A stretch of 46,012 nt of DNA from Actinomycetota bacterium (GCA_003139545.1 PLJC01000032.1:1-46012); one strand, 5' to 3'. Positions 7,811 to 17,171 are shown, numbered from the stretch's first letter. Program-made: numbers and translations. The notes: a model not told the origin generated them from the letters alone.

Positions 7811-8958
7811 CTCGTCCGAAACCCGAGCGAACGAGCGATCGCATTGCGCTGCATCTGGGATGTTCCCCCCGAGATGGTCGCGACGATGGATTCGCGCCAA
7901 CGGAAGCTCATGACGCTCTCTGTTGAGAATCCATAACCCGCCATGACTTGCATCCCCCAGCGGGCGCACTTCACGTACGTCTCCGATGCGTAGAGCTTCG
8001 CCATCGCGCCGGCGACACCGATCTCCTCCCCCTGGGAGTGGAGCCAAGCCGCGTGGCGTGTGAGAAAACGGGCCGCGGCGATCTCGGTGTGTAGATCCGC
8101 GAGTGCGTGGCTGATCGCCTGGAAGTCGCCGATCGGCTTTCCGAACTGCTCTCGCTGACGCGCATACGCGACGGCCTCGTCGAGCGTCGCCTGCGCCGCG
8201 CCAACGTACCCGGCAGTGATCAGGACGCGTTCTAGATCGAGGCCAGAGAGTAGGACGCTCCACCCCTCGTCGAGTTGACCGATCAACCTGTCGGCGGGCA
8301 CCCGCACATCCGCGAGGACGACCTCGTACGTGCCAAGAATATGGCGCGCGAGCGTTGGAATCTTGACGAGTTGCACGCCTTCACTGGTCGGATCTATCAG
8401 GAGAACGGAGATGCCGCGCCGGCCGGTCGCGCTCGGATCGGTTCGAACGTACGCCGTGATCAGCGTGTTCGGCAGTCCGGCCCCTGTGCACCACATTTTC
8501 GTCCCGTTGACGACGAACTCGTCGCCGTCGCGAATTGCGGTCGTCGTGAGACTTCCGACGTCCGACCCGGCGTCCGGTTCGCTGATGCCGGTCGCCAAGC
8601 GTTGACGACCCTCTATGACGTCCGCGACGAGCGCCGATCGCATCGGCTCTGCCGCCCACTCGAGGATGGTCAACCCAGGCGTCAGCGTGGAAACGAGGCA
8701 CATGGCAACGTCAAAGCTCGCGTGCGCGAGTTCCTCGACGACGATCGAAGTCTCGAGCGCACCGGCGCCGGCGCCGCCGACTTCGGTCGGAAACGGCAGC
8801 GCGGACCACCCGAGCTCCACGATGCCCGCAAAGAGCTCGGGGGGCATCACGTGCCCCTCGTCCCACTCCTTCGCGCGTCGGGGCGGACAGACGCGTTGGA
8901 CGAACTCGCGCGCAGTTTGCTGCAGGAGCCGTTGCTCATCCGTCAGTGCGAAATTCAA
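7807..8958 (-). CDS. acyl-CoA dehydrogenase
   Basis: Full-length ACAD, 383 aa, first gene of the minus-strand operon. N-terminus NFALTDEQRLLQQTAREF is typical of the family. Middle-domain motifs ATGISEPDAGSDVGSL and MWCTGAG are present, as is YARQREQFGKPIGDFQ in the C-terminal domain. The end reads ISGGTSQMQRNAIA, with Gly where the classical base Glu would be. The start is a TTG at 8958, chosen because it gives the usual ACAD N-terminus and there is no in-frame ATG nearby; GAGAGG lies about 10 nt upstream. A -10-like TATAGT lies 21 nt upstream, beside the shared operator. Confidence 0.87.
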   Translation of the reverse strand: MNFALTDEQRLLQQTAREFVQRVCPPRRAKEWDEGHVMPPELFAGIVELGWSALPFPTEVGGAGAGALETSIVVEELAHASFDVAMCLVSTLTPGLTILEWAAEPMRSALVADVIEGRQRLATGISEPDAGSDVGSLTTTAIRDGDEFVVNGTKMWCTGAGLPNTLITAYVRTDPSATGRRGISVLLIDPTSEGVQLVKIPTLARHILGTYEVVLADVRVPADRLIGQLDEGWSVLLSGLDLERVLITAGYVGAAQATLDEAVAYARQREQFGKPIGDFQAISHALADLHTEIAAARFLTRHAAWLHSQGEEIGVAGAMAKLYASETYVKCARWGMQVMAGYGFSTESVMSFRWRESIVATISGGTSQMQRNAIARSLGFRTR

Positions 8959-8978
8959 TGCTCCATGCCTCTCGCTGA

Positions 8979-9011
8979 CACTATATCAGTCGTTAGTGTT
9001 ATCATTACACT
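8979..9011. promoter_or_regulatory. divergent promoter with palindromic copy of the shared operator
   Basis: AGTGTTATCATTACACT at 8995-9011 is a 17-bp palindrome with 7 of 8 pairs matched, containing the regulon motif AGTRTAATNAT on both strands. A second dyad, CACTA (8979-8983) with TAGTG (8994-8998), overlaps it. The site separates the two catabolic operons starting at 8958 (minus) and 9014 (plus), and ends 2 nt before the plus-strand ATG. TATCAT (9000-9005) could be the -10 of a leaderless plus transcript. Binding by the GntR protein at 32685 is inferred. Confidence 0.6.
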
Positions 9012-9013
9012 CT

Positions 9014-10165
9014 ATGACCAGAGTTCTCGAGGGCTTCCGCGTCGAGTTCGCAGAGTGGGTCGCCAACGCACTTCCGGAGGAGTGGCGCGATATCAGCCGC
9101 GGCACGGAGGAGGAGCGGGCCGTCGAGATCCGGCGTCGCTGGGGCGAGATGCTTTTCGAGGCCGGCTGGGCGGCTCCGAGTTGGCCCCCCGAGTACGGCG
9201 GACGCGGACTGTCGGACGGCGCCGACCTCATCGTCATGCAAGAACTTGTCGCTGCCGGCGCGCCCGAAGCGCTGAATTCGAACGGCATCCATATCTTCGG
9301 CAACATCCTTCTCCGATACGGGACGGAGGAGCAGAAGGAGCGCTACCTACGACCGATGCTCGACCACACGGAGCTTTGGTGCCAGGGCTTCTCGGAACCG
9401 GACGCCGGATCGGACCTAGCGAGTCTGCGGACGCGTGCCATCGACAGCGGAGATCATTTCATCGTTCGAGGGCAGAAGGTCTGGACGAGCTATGCACAGT
9501 ACGCCCACCGCTGCTACCTGCTTGTTCGCACCAGCGTGACCGATCTAAAGCACACAGGCATCTCTCTGATGATCCTGGATATGCAGCAGAAGGGAATCAC
9601 CGTTCGGCCGTTGACGACTATCACAGGCAGCGCCGAATTCAACGAGGTGTTCCTCGACGACGTCGTCATACCGTCGTCGGACCTCGTCGGTGCGCAAGGA
9701 GACGGCTGGAAAATAGCAACCGAGGCGTTGACCTTGGAGCGAGCATTTTCCTTTGCCGAGCGCTCTCTTAGACTCGAGCGCGAGCTCGCGAATGTAATCG
9801 CGCTCGTCAGCCGACGCGACGAGACGAACGGAGCCGGCCTCGATCCGTGCGTGACAGAACGGATCCTCGACTCGTACATCGACACAACGCTGATGCGCTC
9901 GCTGATAAAGAGGATCATCGCCGAGCGCCACGGCGACCTTGGAATCCTTCCGTCGATCGCGAAGCTCCACTGGAGCGAGTCGCATCAACGGCTGCTCGGC
10001 GTCGCCTTCGACGCCCTCGGCACTGATGTCGACGCAATTGACAATGAGGAATGGGTGAAGGCGTACATGTTCACGCGGGGTGAGGCGATCTACGCAGGGA
10101 CATCCGAGATCCAGCGCAACCTGATCGCGAAGGCGCTCGGGTTGCCTACCTCGAAAACTGCATGA
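9014..10165 (+). CDS. acyl-CoA dehydrogenase, large-subunit (PimC/FadE-like)
   Basis: ACAD of 383 aa with the N-terminus of the large-subunit class (FRVEFAEWVANALPEEW), middle-domain CQGFSEPDAGSDLASL and KVWTSYAQYAHR, and C-terminal AIYAGTSEIQRNLIA. The classical Glu position is Ala. First gene of a plus-strand operon (large ACAD, small ACAD, thiolase, MFS). The set is organised like the pimeloyl-CoA dehydrogenase subunits PimC/PimD with a thiolase. The ATG at 9014 has no Shine-Dalgarno, and the operator ends 2 nt before it, so the mRNA is probably leaderless. A longer in-frame reading to 8615 runs antisense through the divergent gene and is rejected. Confidence 0.87.
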   Translation: MTRVLEGFRVEFAEWVANALPEEWRDISRGTEEERAVEIRRRWGEMLFEAGWAAPSWPPEYGGRGLSDGADLIVMQELVAAGAPEALNSNGIHIFGNILLRYGTEEQKERYLRPMLDHTELWCQGFSEPDAGSDLASLRTRAIDSGDHFIVRGQKVWTSYAQYAHRCYLLVRTSVTDLKHTGISLMILDMQQKGITVRPLTTITGSAEFNEVFLDDVVIPSSDLVGAQGDGWKIATEALTLERAFSFAERSLRLERELANVIALVSRRDETNGAGLDPCVTERILDSYIDTTLMRSLIKRIIAERHGDLGILPSIAKLHWSESHQRLLGVAFDALGTDVDAIDNEEWVKAYMFTRGEAIYAGTSEIQRNLIAKALGLPTSKTA

Positions 10166-11325
10166 CTGACGCTGACGAACTCTCCGCGGCGCTTGTAGAG
10201 ATGCTGGACGGGCGCGTGCCGTTCGAGCGCTGTAGGGAAATCTGCGAGGGCGAGGACGGTTTCTCGAGGCAGACCTGGCGCGAGATCGCTGCCGATGGCT
10301 GGCTCGAGGTCGCGGCCAACAACCTGGACTCACGCTTAAGTCTCGTGAAGATCGTCGACGTCGCGCTCGAGGTCGGAGCGCGCCTCATACCGGGCCCGTA
10401 CTCGACCAGCACGCTCATAGCGCTGCCGCTGACCGAACGCTGGTTCCCATCATTCCGGGATGACATCGCCTCCGGGAGCCACGTCGTCGCCGTCCCGATG
10501 CCCACTGCCGCCCTTTGCAACGGCACGGTTGAGTTCATCCGGCCGTGCGTCTCCCGACAGCAGGAAGGCGTCCGGCTCGATTTCGAGCTCAACAGCGTTC
10601 CGTTCGCCCAACACTCGACGCACATCCTCGTGCCCGTCCAGGACGACGAGGGGCTACCAGCCCTGGTTCTGGTCCCGCTCGACAGCCCGGGAGTGGCAGT
10701 GATTCCCAGGCCCACGTTTGACCTAACCGCCCCGAGCGCCAGAGTGATCTTTTCGGGCGTCCATGTGTCCGACGGCGCACTAGCGTGCGACGCGGACGTC
10801 GGCGCTGAGGTCCGGCGGGCGACATCTCGGTACCTTCTCGCGCATACGGCTGAGGCGCTCGGCGGCATCCGGGCCGTCCTCGGCCAGACTGTTGCGTACG
10901 TCTCTCTCCGATCTCAATTCGGCGTACCGATCGGCTCATTCCAGGCCGTCAAGCATGGTCTTGCGGACGTCGCCGTTTCCTATGAGCTCGGGTACAGCTT
11001 TGTCAAAGACATCGCCGCGGCGATGGACGACGGCGCGGACGCCACGATCGATGTCTTGATGGCCCGCCTGCACGCAACGGCGGCTTACGTGCGAGCGTGC
11101 GAGACGGCAATCCACTACCACGGCGGAACCGGGTTTACATGGGAGCAAGGCCTTCACTATTGGTACCGCGCCGCCCTTCGACATCGGAGCTCGCCGATCC
11201 CCCACGTCGCGCTTCGACGACTTTTGACCCAGTCCTTGGTGTCGGGTCCCTCCATGCCCGTAAAGCCGGCTGTCGCCTTTGCGGTCGAAGGTGAACGACC
11301 GCATCAAGGGTCCGTCGCGCATTGA
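10162..11325 (+). CDS. acyl-CoA dehydrogenase, small-subunit (PimD-like)
   Basis: ACAD-fold protein of 387 aa that overlaps the large-subunit gene by ATGA and is probably its partner in an alpha2beta2 dehydrogenase. The N-terminal and middle domains are divergent. The C-terminal helical domain is recognisable by SLRSQFGVPIGSFQAVKH and by IHYHGGTGFTWEQGLHYW, the hallmark of small/beta-type ACAD subunits. In such enzymes FAD sites form between the two chains. The order large then small is the same as in the minus-strand pair (5119-6267, 4100-5122), so the locus encodes two heteromeric ACADs. Confidence 0.82.
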   Translation: MTDADELSAALVEMLDGRVPFERCREICEGEDGFSRQTWREIAADGWLEVAANNLDSRLSLVKIVDVALEVGARLIPGPYSTSTLIALPLTERWFPSFRDDIASGSHVVAVPMPTAALCNGTVEFIRPCVSRQQEGVRLDFELNSVPFAQHSTHILVPVQDDEGLPALVLVPLDSPGVAVIPRPTFDLTAPSARVIFSGVHVSDGALACDADVGAEVRRATSRYLLAHTAEALGGIRAVLGQTVAYVSLRSQFGVPIGSFQAVKHGLADVAVSYELGYSFVKDIAAAMDDGADATIDVLMARLHATAAYVRACETAIHYHGGTGFTWEQGLHYWYRAALRHRSSPIPHVALRRLLTQSLVSGPSMPVKPAVAFAVEGERPHQGSVAH

Positions 11326-12473
11326 CCGAGGAGGCTGTCATTGTCGCAGCGGCACGCACGCCGATAGGCCGCGCGCGGAAGGGGTCACTCGTCGAGCATC
11401 GGCCCGACGATCTCCTTGCATTCGCCATCGATGCGGCACTGTCAACAGTGCCCGAGCTCGACCGCGGAGACATCGTCGATGTCATTGCAGGCTGTGGGTT
11501 TCCCGAACAGCGCCAGGGGATGAACATCGCGCGCCGCGCCGGCATCCTCGCAGGGCTCCCTGTCACAGTCCCCGGCACTACGGTCAACCGTTTCTGTGCG
11601 TCGTCACTGCAAGCGACGCGGATGGCATTTCACGCGATTCGCGCAGGTGAGGGTCGCGCCTTCGTCGCGTGCGGCGTCGAGTCGGTCTCGCAGGTCGATG
11701 GATACCCACGACGCGGCGATGAGCTACATCCCCGCCTGTTGGACACACCCGACTCGCTCGCAGACGTGTACATCAGCATGGGAATGACGGCTGAGAATGT
11801 CGCACAGCAATGGGATGTGTCCCGCGAAGAGATGGATCGGTTCGCTCAACAGTCACACGAACGAGCCGTTCGCGCACAGGACAGCGGCTTCTTCACCCGC
11901 GAGATCACACCGTTCGCCGGCGTCCACGCGGATGACGGACCCCGTCGGTCATCGTCGCTGCAAGCGCTGGAGTCCCTGCAGCCCGCGTTCATCTCCGAGG
12001 GACGGGTAACCGCCGGCAACGCCTGCCCCCTCAATGATGGCGCCGCGGCCGTCGTCGTGATGGCCGCGAAGCGCGCGCAGCAGCTCGGGATCCGTCCACG
12101 CGCGCGGATCATCGGCTCTGCAGTGACCGGCGTCGCACCGGAGATAATGGGCGTCGGGCCGATCGACGCCGTTCGCACGGTTTTGAAGACGGCAGAGATG
12201 TCGCTCGAGGACATCGACATCGTCGAGCTCAATGAGGCTTTCGCTGCACAAGTGATCGCCGTCTGCCGGGAACTGGAAATCGACCACTTTGGCGACCGCC
12301 TGAATCCCCACGGCGGTGCGATCGCCCTGGGCCACCCCTACGGAATGACCGGCGTCCGGATCCTCTGCACGCTCCTGAACGGTCTTGAAGCGAATGACGG
12401 CCGCTATGGCCTTGCGACCATGTGCGTCGGCGGGGGGCAGGGTATGGCGATGTTGGTCGAACGCCTGGATTAG
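11322..12473 (+). CDS. acyl-CoA thiolase (acetyl-CoA C-acyltransferase)
   Basis: Degradative thiolase, 383 aa. The nucleophilic cysteine is Cys92 in NRFCASSL, the activating histidine His338 in GGAIALGHPYGMTG, and the second catalytic cysteine Cys368 in CVGGGQG, so the active site is complete. It cleaves a 3-ketoacyl-CoA with CoA to release acetyl-CoA (or propionyl-CoA from a methyl-branched chain), the last step of each beta-oxidation round. TTG start overlaps the upstream stop (TTGA), placing it third in the plus-strand operon. Confidence 0.92.
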   Translation: MTEEAVIVAAARTPIGRARKGSLVEHRPDDLLAFAIDAALSTVPELDRGDIVDVIAGCGFPEQRQGMNIARRAGILAGLPVTVPGTTVNRFCASSLQATRMAFHAIRAGEGRAFVACGVESVSQVDGYPRRGDELHPRLLDTPDSLADVYISMGMTAENVAQQWDVSREEMDRFAQQSHERAVRAQDSGFFTREITPFAGVHADDGPRRSSSLQALESLQPAFISEGRVTAGNACPLNDGAAAVVVMAAKRAQQLGIRPRARIIGSAVTGVAPEIMGVGPIDAVRTVLKTAEMSLEDIDIVELNEAFAAQVIAVCRELEIDHFGDRLNPHGGAIALGHPYGMTGVRILCTLLNGLEANDGRYGLATMCVGGGQGMAMLVERLD

Positions 12474-12476
12474 CGA

Positions 12477-13667
12477 ATGGTGACAGGAGCGATGTGTCTT
12501 CTCTCCGTTCTCGTTCTCTTGCCCGCATATCTCCTCGGCAGTGTCGCGCCGTTCATGCCAAACCCCTCGGGCGGTGCGATTCCGCCGCTAGTGGCGGGCG
12601 CAGCAGTGAGCCTGTTCTTCCTAACGGCATCGGTCGGGTCGCGGCCGGCGCTTCGTCTGACGACGAGAGTGGGCACGGGGCGCTCGCTCATCGCGGCTCT
12701 CACAGTTACGGCGGCGTCGCTGGGAGCCATCGTCGTCCATGCGTCCGCCGCCAGCGTCATCGCCGCACTGGGCGTCGCCGGGTTCTCGAGCGCCGCGGTT
12801 CAGCCGATCGCAAACGAGTTGTTGGTTCGCCACGTTCCCCCAACCCGACTCGCGCGGGCATTCAGCATCAAGCAAGCCTCTGCCCCGGGCGCGGCACTCC
12901 TCGTTGGGCTGTCGATCCCTGCGGTCGTCGAACCGTTTGGGTGGCGCGTCGCCTTCGTCGTGGCAGCTGCATTGTGTGTGGTGCTCGCGGTACCCCTCGG
13001 CCGGTTCGCCGACGAGGGTGGCTACGCGCGCGAGGATCCCGCCACCAAGCCGCTGAGCCTTCGATTACCGAGAGCGTCACTTCTCGTCGCACTGGCGGCG
13101 GCAGGCGGCTTATGTACCGCATCCGCGAACGCGCTGGGCGCCTTCCTCGTGCGCTTTGCAGAAGCGACGTCGTACAGCGCAGAGACCGCGGGGGTGATCC
13201 TTGCCGTGACGAGTCTGGCGAGTCTCTCAGCGCGGATCGTCCTCGGCCTCCTCACAGAACGTCGGCCGCGGGGCAGTGTGTTCGGGCTCCTGGGAGTAAG
13301 CGTGCTCGTCGGAGCAGCCGGTTACGCCATGCTCGCAGTAGCCCCCGCCTTCGCTCTCCCTGTGGGCGCGCTACTTGCGTTCGTCGGGGGATGGAGCTGG
13401 ACCGGGCTCCTGGTCTTCGCGGTGGTCTCGATGCCGGACGAGCGCTCCATCCGAGACCGCACGTCGTCGTTACAAGTCGGCCTCTCGCTCGGTGCGGCGG
13501 CGGGACCGTTGGCATTCGCGTTCGCAATTCGCGGCCTCGGTTACGGCTGGGCCTGGGGCTTCGCCGCGGCGTCGTGCGTGGTCGCAGCCGGCATTTTTGT
13601 AGTTGCTCATCTACGGGCCAAGCCCGCGCCTGGCCGAGCTATCACCAGTGAATACCCGTCGGCGTAG
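12477..13667 (+). CDS. MFS transporter
   Basis: Major facilitator superfamily permease of 396 aa, about 12 hydrophobic segments with alternating charged loops (for example the SIKQASAPGAALLVG segment and RIVLGLLTERRPRG). The canonical GxxxDRxGRR motif is weak. It starts 3 nt after the thiolase stop, so it belongs to the same operon. The paired MFS at 2089-3336 occupies the same last position in the divergent operon. The two could import the substrate or export an intermediate. Confidence 0.75.
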   Translation: MVTGAMCLLSVLVLLPAYLLGSVAPFMPNPSGGAIPPLVAGAAVSLFFLTASVGSRPALRLTTRVGTGRSLIAALTVTAASLGAIVVHASAASVIAALGVAGFSSAAVQPIANELLVRHVPPTRLARAFSIKQASAPGAALLVGLSIPAVVEPFGWRVAFVVAAALCVVLAVPLGRFADEGGYAREDPATKPLSLRLPRASLLVALAAAGGLCTASANALGAFLVRFAEATSYSAETAGVILAVTSLASLSARIVLGLLTERRPRGSVFGLLGVSVLVGAAGYAMLAVAPAFALPVGALLAFVGGWSWTGLLVFAVVSMPDERSIRDRTSSLQVGLSLGAAAGPLAFAFAIRGLGYGWAWGFAAASCVVAAGIFVVAHLRAKPAPGRAITSEYPSA

Positions 13668-13922
13668 CAAAGACACGCCTCCGATGAGGATAACGCTGTA
13701 AGCGCCAAAACGAGAGAGCAGGCGACCGTCAGATCCGCATTCGCAGTGTCGAACGTCCACGCGATGACGTAGGGCAGCCTAACTCTTAGAAGCTGGCTCG
13801 CGCCTCCGTGGTATGCGTAGAGCTCACGGCGATCGACTTGTCGCGGTGCTGGAGGCCGTGAAGCAGCGAACCCAAGTTCAATTCATCCAATGTCGACATA
13901 GAATGCGTCCGCCTTCGTTGCA
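13668..13922. other. convergent intergenic region, no gene supported
   Basis: 255 bases between the ends of the plus-strand operon (13667) and the minus-strand ABC operon (13923). Short open frames exist on both strands. One minus-strand stretch (about 13668-13780) translates to a hydrophobic peptide resembling a permease tail, but it lacks a recognisable start and I cannot assign it. No convincing terminator hairpin with a U tract was seen. Confidence 0.4.
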
Positions 13923-14633
13923 CTACGCGGTGTACGCCGACATCAAATCGACGTTAGCGGAGACATCGCTCGCCGTTCCCTCGAAGACCACCGATCCTTG
14001 GTCCAGCACGTAGGCGTGATGAGCTACCTCGAGAGCCTTTGTCGCATTCTGCTCGACAAGAAGAATCGCGATTCCCATCTCAGCTATCTTCTTGATGAGA
14101 TCAAAAACCTCACCGACCAAGATCGGGGCAAGACCGAAGCTCGGCTCGTCCATCGCGATCAGCGCCGGTGCTGCGAGCAGTGCTCGTGCGAGCGCAACCA
14201 TCTGTTGCTCTCCACCGCTCAGAGATCCGACCCGCTGTCTCGCCCGCGACGATTCGCCGAGCACGGGGAACAGTCGGTACACAGTGTCACGAACGTCGTC
14301 CGTGGTTGATTTGCGGTAGGCGCCAAGCGCCAGGTTCTCCGCGACGGTGAGTTCAGGAAACAATCGACGACCTTGAGGGACCTGCGCGAATCCTGCCCGG
14401 GAAATGCGATGTGCAGGCCATCCGCTCACGTCTTGTCCGCGGAACAGCACGGTTCCGTGCGATCGTTCCTGACCTCCGATGCCGCGAATGAGGCTTGTTT
14501 TTCCGGCGCCGTTTGGCCCAATGAGCGCAACAACGGAGCCCGGCGGGACCCGGATGTCCACACCCCGGACCGCGTCGATGGCGCCGTAGGAGACACGAAA
14601 GTCCCGAACCTCCAGAAGATCATGTCCCGACAT
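13923..14633 (-). CDS. branched-chain-type ABC transporter ATPase (LivF-like)
   Basis: ABC ATPase of 236 aa. Walker A GPNGAGKTS, signature LSGGEQQM and Walker B ALIAMDEPS are intact, and the switch histidine lies in LLVEQNA-type context, as in LivF proteins. With LivG (14620-15375) it would power the importer formed by the two permeases upstream. ATG at 14633 overlaps the LivG stop by 14 nt; a longer in-frame start at 14684 is less likely. Last gene of the five-gene importer operon. Confidence 0.92.
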   Translation of the reverse strand: MSGHDLLEVRDFRVSYGAIDAVRGVDIRVPPGSVVALIGPNGAGKTSLIRGIGGQERSHGTVLFRGQDVSGWPAHRISRAGFAQVPQGRRLFPELTVAENLALGAYRKSTTDDVRDTVYRLFPVLGESSRARQRVGSLSGGEQQMVALARALLAAPALIAMDEPSFGLAPILVGEVFDLIKKIAEMGIAILLVEQNATKALEVAHHAYVLDQGSVVFEGTASDVSANVDLMSAYTA

Positions 14634-15375
14634 ATGCCTCCCGAACACGCGGTTCGTCGACCGCGGCCGCGGATGTTCCGTCATAAATGAGCTGGCCGAA
14701 GTTCATGACGACAAGACGCGGACACGTATCGAGAACGAACCTGAGATTGTGGTCGACGAGCAATACGCCGCAACCGCGACTGCTCTCCTCCTGAATGATG
14801 CGATTCAGGTCACGCATGTCGGCCGCCGTGACGCCGGCGGCAGGCTCATCGAGAATCAGCAACTGCGGCTTGGAGACGAGGGCGCGCGCGAGCTCAACGC
14901 GGCGCTCGAGCCCGAAGGGGAGCTCCCGAACGAGCCGCGATGAGACATGCTCGAGGTCTAGGCGTTCGATCGCCTCATCTACGAGCGCGCTCCGTCGGCG
15001 CCGGTCCGCACCCAGCGCTGCCGGCTGGACCCAGCTTCGCAGTGGCAACTTCGACGGCACCGGAAGTAATCCCATCCGCACGTTCTCGCGAACTGACGAA
15101 AAGCGGAGCAAGCGAATCAGTTGAAACGTTCGACTGACGCCCAGACGCGCAATCGCGTGCGAGCGGAGCTGCGAACTCTCGACGCCGGCGATGCCGACTG
15201 AGCCACCGGTTGGCGAGAGGACGCCGGTAATCACGTTCACGAGCGTCGTCTTACCTGAACCGTTCGGACCAACAAGTCCGCAGATCTCGCCGGGTTCGAG
15301 GTCGAAGCTCACCTCATTTACCGCCCGCAGTGCGCCGAAATGCTTCGACGCCTCACGAACACTAAGCAGAGTCAT
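14620..15375 (-). CDS. branched-chain-type ABC transporter ATPase (LivG-like)
   Basis: ABC ATPase of 251 aa. Walker A is GPNGSGKTT, the Walker B region LLILDEPAAGVT, and the signature is degenerate (ELPFGLERRVELAR) as is usual for LivG. The H-loop is in LLVDHNLRFV. ATG at 15375 overlaps the LivM stop (ATGA). Long in-frame upstream sequence to 16341 is noncoding shadow of the permease. Partner of LivF. Confidence 0.92.
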   Translation of the reverse strand: MTLLSVREASKHFGALRAVNEVSFDLEPGEICGLVGPNGSGKTTLVNVITGVLSPTGGSVGIAGVESSQLRSHAIARLGVSRTFQLIRLLRFSSVRENVRMGLLPVPSKLPLRSWVQPAALGADRRRRSALVDEAIERLDLEHVSSRLVRELPFGLERRVELARALVSKPQLLILDEPAAGVTAADMRDLNRIIQEESSRGCGVLLVDHNLRFVLDTCPRLVVMNFGQLIYDGTSAAAVDEPRVREAYVGT

Positions 15376-16259
15376 CTGGTCTCCGTGCGCGTACCTACGC
15401 CACCGTTTCGCGGTTCGCCGCGAAGCGCGATGACGGCACTGCGGCCGAGCACCAGAACCCCTCCGACTATGCCCTCGGGAAGGAACAAGATCGTCAGAAG
15501 AAGGATCGCGCCCGAAACCACCGGGCTCAAGATCTGAAATGACTGCAGCCACTGGGGGATCATCGTCACGACGAGGGCCCCAACTATCGGACCAGCCCAG
15601 TGGGACACACCACCGATAACGGCCATCTCCAGGAAGAGGATGAGCGTCGTGAAATTGAAGCTGTCCGGCGAGACGAAGCCCAGGTAATGCGCCTGAAGGC
15701 ACCCGGCGAACGCCGCGACGACCGACGAAGCGACGAAGAGACCTCCGCTGAGCAGACGAACGTTCACGCCGAGCGTCCCGGCGACTAGCGGATCTGTCCG
15801 AAGGAGCTTCACACGCCGACCGAGCTTTGAGTGCTGGATTGCGGCAAACACGACACAGAGGAAACCGACGGCTGCGATGAGCGCCGGCAAATGCACGTTG
15901 AGCGAGACACCCGGCAAGCCCAGCGGCCCACCCGTCAGATGCGGAAAGTTGTTGATCAACGCGCCGAAGATCGCCGTTAGTCCCACCGTCACTATCCCGA
16001 GGTAGATCCCCCGCAACCGCGCGACCATCAGGAATAACAGCATCGCCGACACTGCGGCGATACCAATGCCGGTAAGTGCCTGCACCAGCATCGACGAATG
16101 CCCGTGCGAAGCCAGAATGGCCGCGGCGTACGCCCCGATCCCCATGAACACGACGAATGCGAAGGCAAAGAGTCCTCCCGAGAGCACGATGTATACGCTG
16201 AAGACGCCTACGGCGTTGAGAAGGATCAACTCGATCGCAGTGGGCGTGAAGCCGGCCAA
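15372..16259 (-). CDS. branched-chain-type ABC permease (LivM-like)
   Basis: Inner-membrane permease of 295 aa with eight or more hydrophobic segments, ending with the LivM pattern of a charged C-terminal tail. A cytoplasmic loop, KLGRRVKLLRTDPLVAGTLG, is the EAA-like coupling helix that contacts the ATPases. TTG start at 16259 directly follows the LivH stop. In a catabolic locus such HAAT-family importers often carry aromatic or other carboxylates rather than amino acids. Confidence 0.88.
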   Translation of the reverse strand: MAGFTPTAIELILLNAVGVFSVYIVLSGGLFAFAFVVFMGIGAYAAAILASHGHSSMLVQALTGIGIAAVSAMLLFLMVARLRGIYLGIVTVGLTAIFGALINNFPHLTGGPLGLPGVSLNVHLPALIAAVGFLCVVFAAIQHSKLGRRVKLLRTDPLVAGTLGVNVRLLSGGLFVASSVVAAFAGCLQAHYLGFVSPDSFNFTTLILFLEMAVIGGVSHWAGPIVGALVVTMIPQWLQSFQILSPVVSGAILLLTILFLPEGIVGGVLVLGRSAVIALRGEPRNGGVGTRTETR

Positions 16260-17171
16260 TTACGCTCGATCCACCGCAGCTCGACCGAAGAGCCCTTGCG
16301 GACGAGCGAGAAGCACGAGCACGAGGAGGCCGAACACACATACGTCGACCCAGGCGCTCCCGATGAAGTACACCGTGAGTCCACCTACAACGCCGAGCAA
16401 GAGGCCACCTATGAGCGTCCCGATGATGCTCCCAAGCCCGCCGATCACGACGACCGCGATTCCTTTCAGCAGGTACGAGCTTCCCGTCGTGAAATCCATC
16501 GTGCCGAACGCGACGCCAACAAGCGTTCCAGTAATGCCGGCCATCGCCGACGATGCCCCGAGGACAATCGCGGCGGCGCGCTGAACGTTGATGCCAATCA
16601 TCCCCGCGGCCTCTGGATCAGCCGCGACCGCCCTCGCGGCTCTGCCTGCCTGAGTGTGAGCGATCACCCACCACGTGGCCAGAGCAAGCGCCAATCCAGT
16701 ACCGAACATCACGACTGACATCGTCGGGATGACGATTGCTCCGATCGTCACGTTGCTCCGCGGCGCGATTCCGAAGGGAAAGCTCAGCGTCGTTTGATTC
16801 GCGATCCGGAACGTGTAGTACTGGGCCCCCCCCTGGAAGATATTGAGCATCGCGAGGCTGGCGATGAGGTAAGCCCACGCCCTGCTCTCTTCGCTGCGAC
16901 GCCGATCTCGTCGAATCCAACGGAAAGCGCCGAACTCGAGGATCAAACCGAGAACCGCGCCGGCGGCGGCCCCTACAACGAGCAACGGGAAGAGCCCGAT
17001 ATGTACGCGGATAGCTACCTCGATCCCGAAGATCGCGGACACGGAGAGCGTCGCCCCATGGGCGAGGTTGAGGATCCTGAAGACGCCCAGAGCGAGGCTG
17101 AGACCGACCGCGAACAGAGCGTAGATGCCGCCGAGCATCAAGCCGTTCACGATTTGCTGGAGAAGAAGCAC
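16260..17171 (-). CDS. branched-chain-type ABC permease (LivH-like)
   Basis: Inner-membrane permease of 303 aa with the characteristic LivH start (IVNGLMLGGIYALFAVGLSL and RILNLAHGA) and a coupling loop with AGRAARAVAADPEAAGMIG. ATG at 17171. It lies 94 nt beyond the end of the substrate-binding protein gene, with a strong hairpin in the gap, so it may be expressed at a lower level than the binding protein. Confidence 0.9.
   Translation of the reverse strand: MLLLQQIVNGLMLGGIYALFAVGLSLALGVFRILNLAHGATLSVSAIFGIEVAIRVHIGLFPLLVVGAAAGAVLGLILEFGAFRWIRRDRRRSEESRAWAYLIASLAMLNIFQGGAQYYTFRIANQTTLSFPFGIAPRSNVTIGAIVIPTMSVVMFGTGLALALATWWVIAHTQAGRAARAVAADPEAAGMIGINVQRAAAIVLGASSAMAGITGTLVGVAFGTMDFTTGSSYLLKGIAVVVIGGLGSIIGTLIGGLLLGVVGGLTVYFIGSAWVDVCVFGLLVLVLLARPQGLFGRAAVDRA

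Noticed and set aside
8275..9771. 498-aa plus-strand open frame
   Set aside because: It runs antisense through one ACAD and out of frame through the next, with Arg/His-rich composition typical of shadow frames in G+C-rich DNA.
12422..13651. 409-aa plus-strand open frame overlapping the MFS gene
   Set aside because: Arg/Ser/Gly-rich shadow of the thiolase end and the MFS gene, which has clear membrane segments in its own frame.
13813..14013. 66-aa plus-strand ORF in the convergent gap
   Set aside because: No family resemblance, and half of it lies antisense to the LivF gene end.
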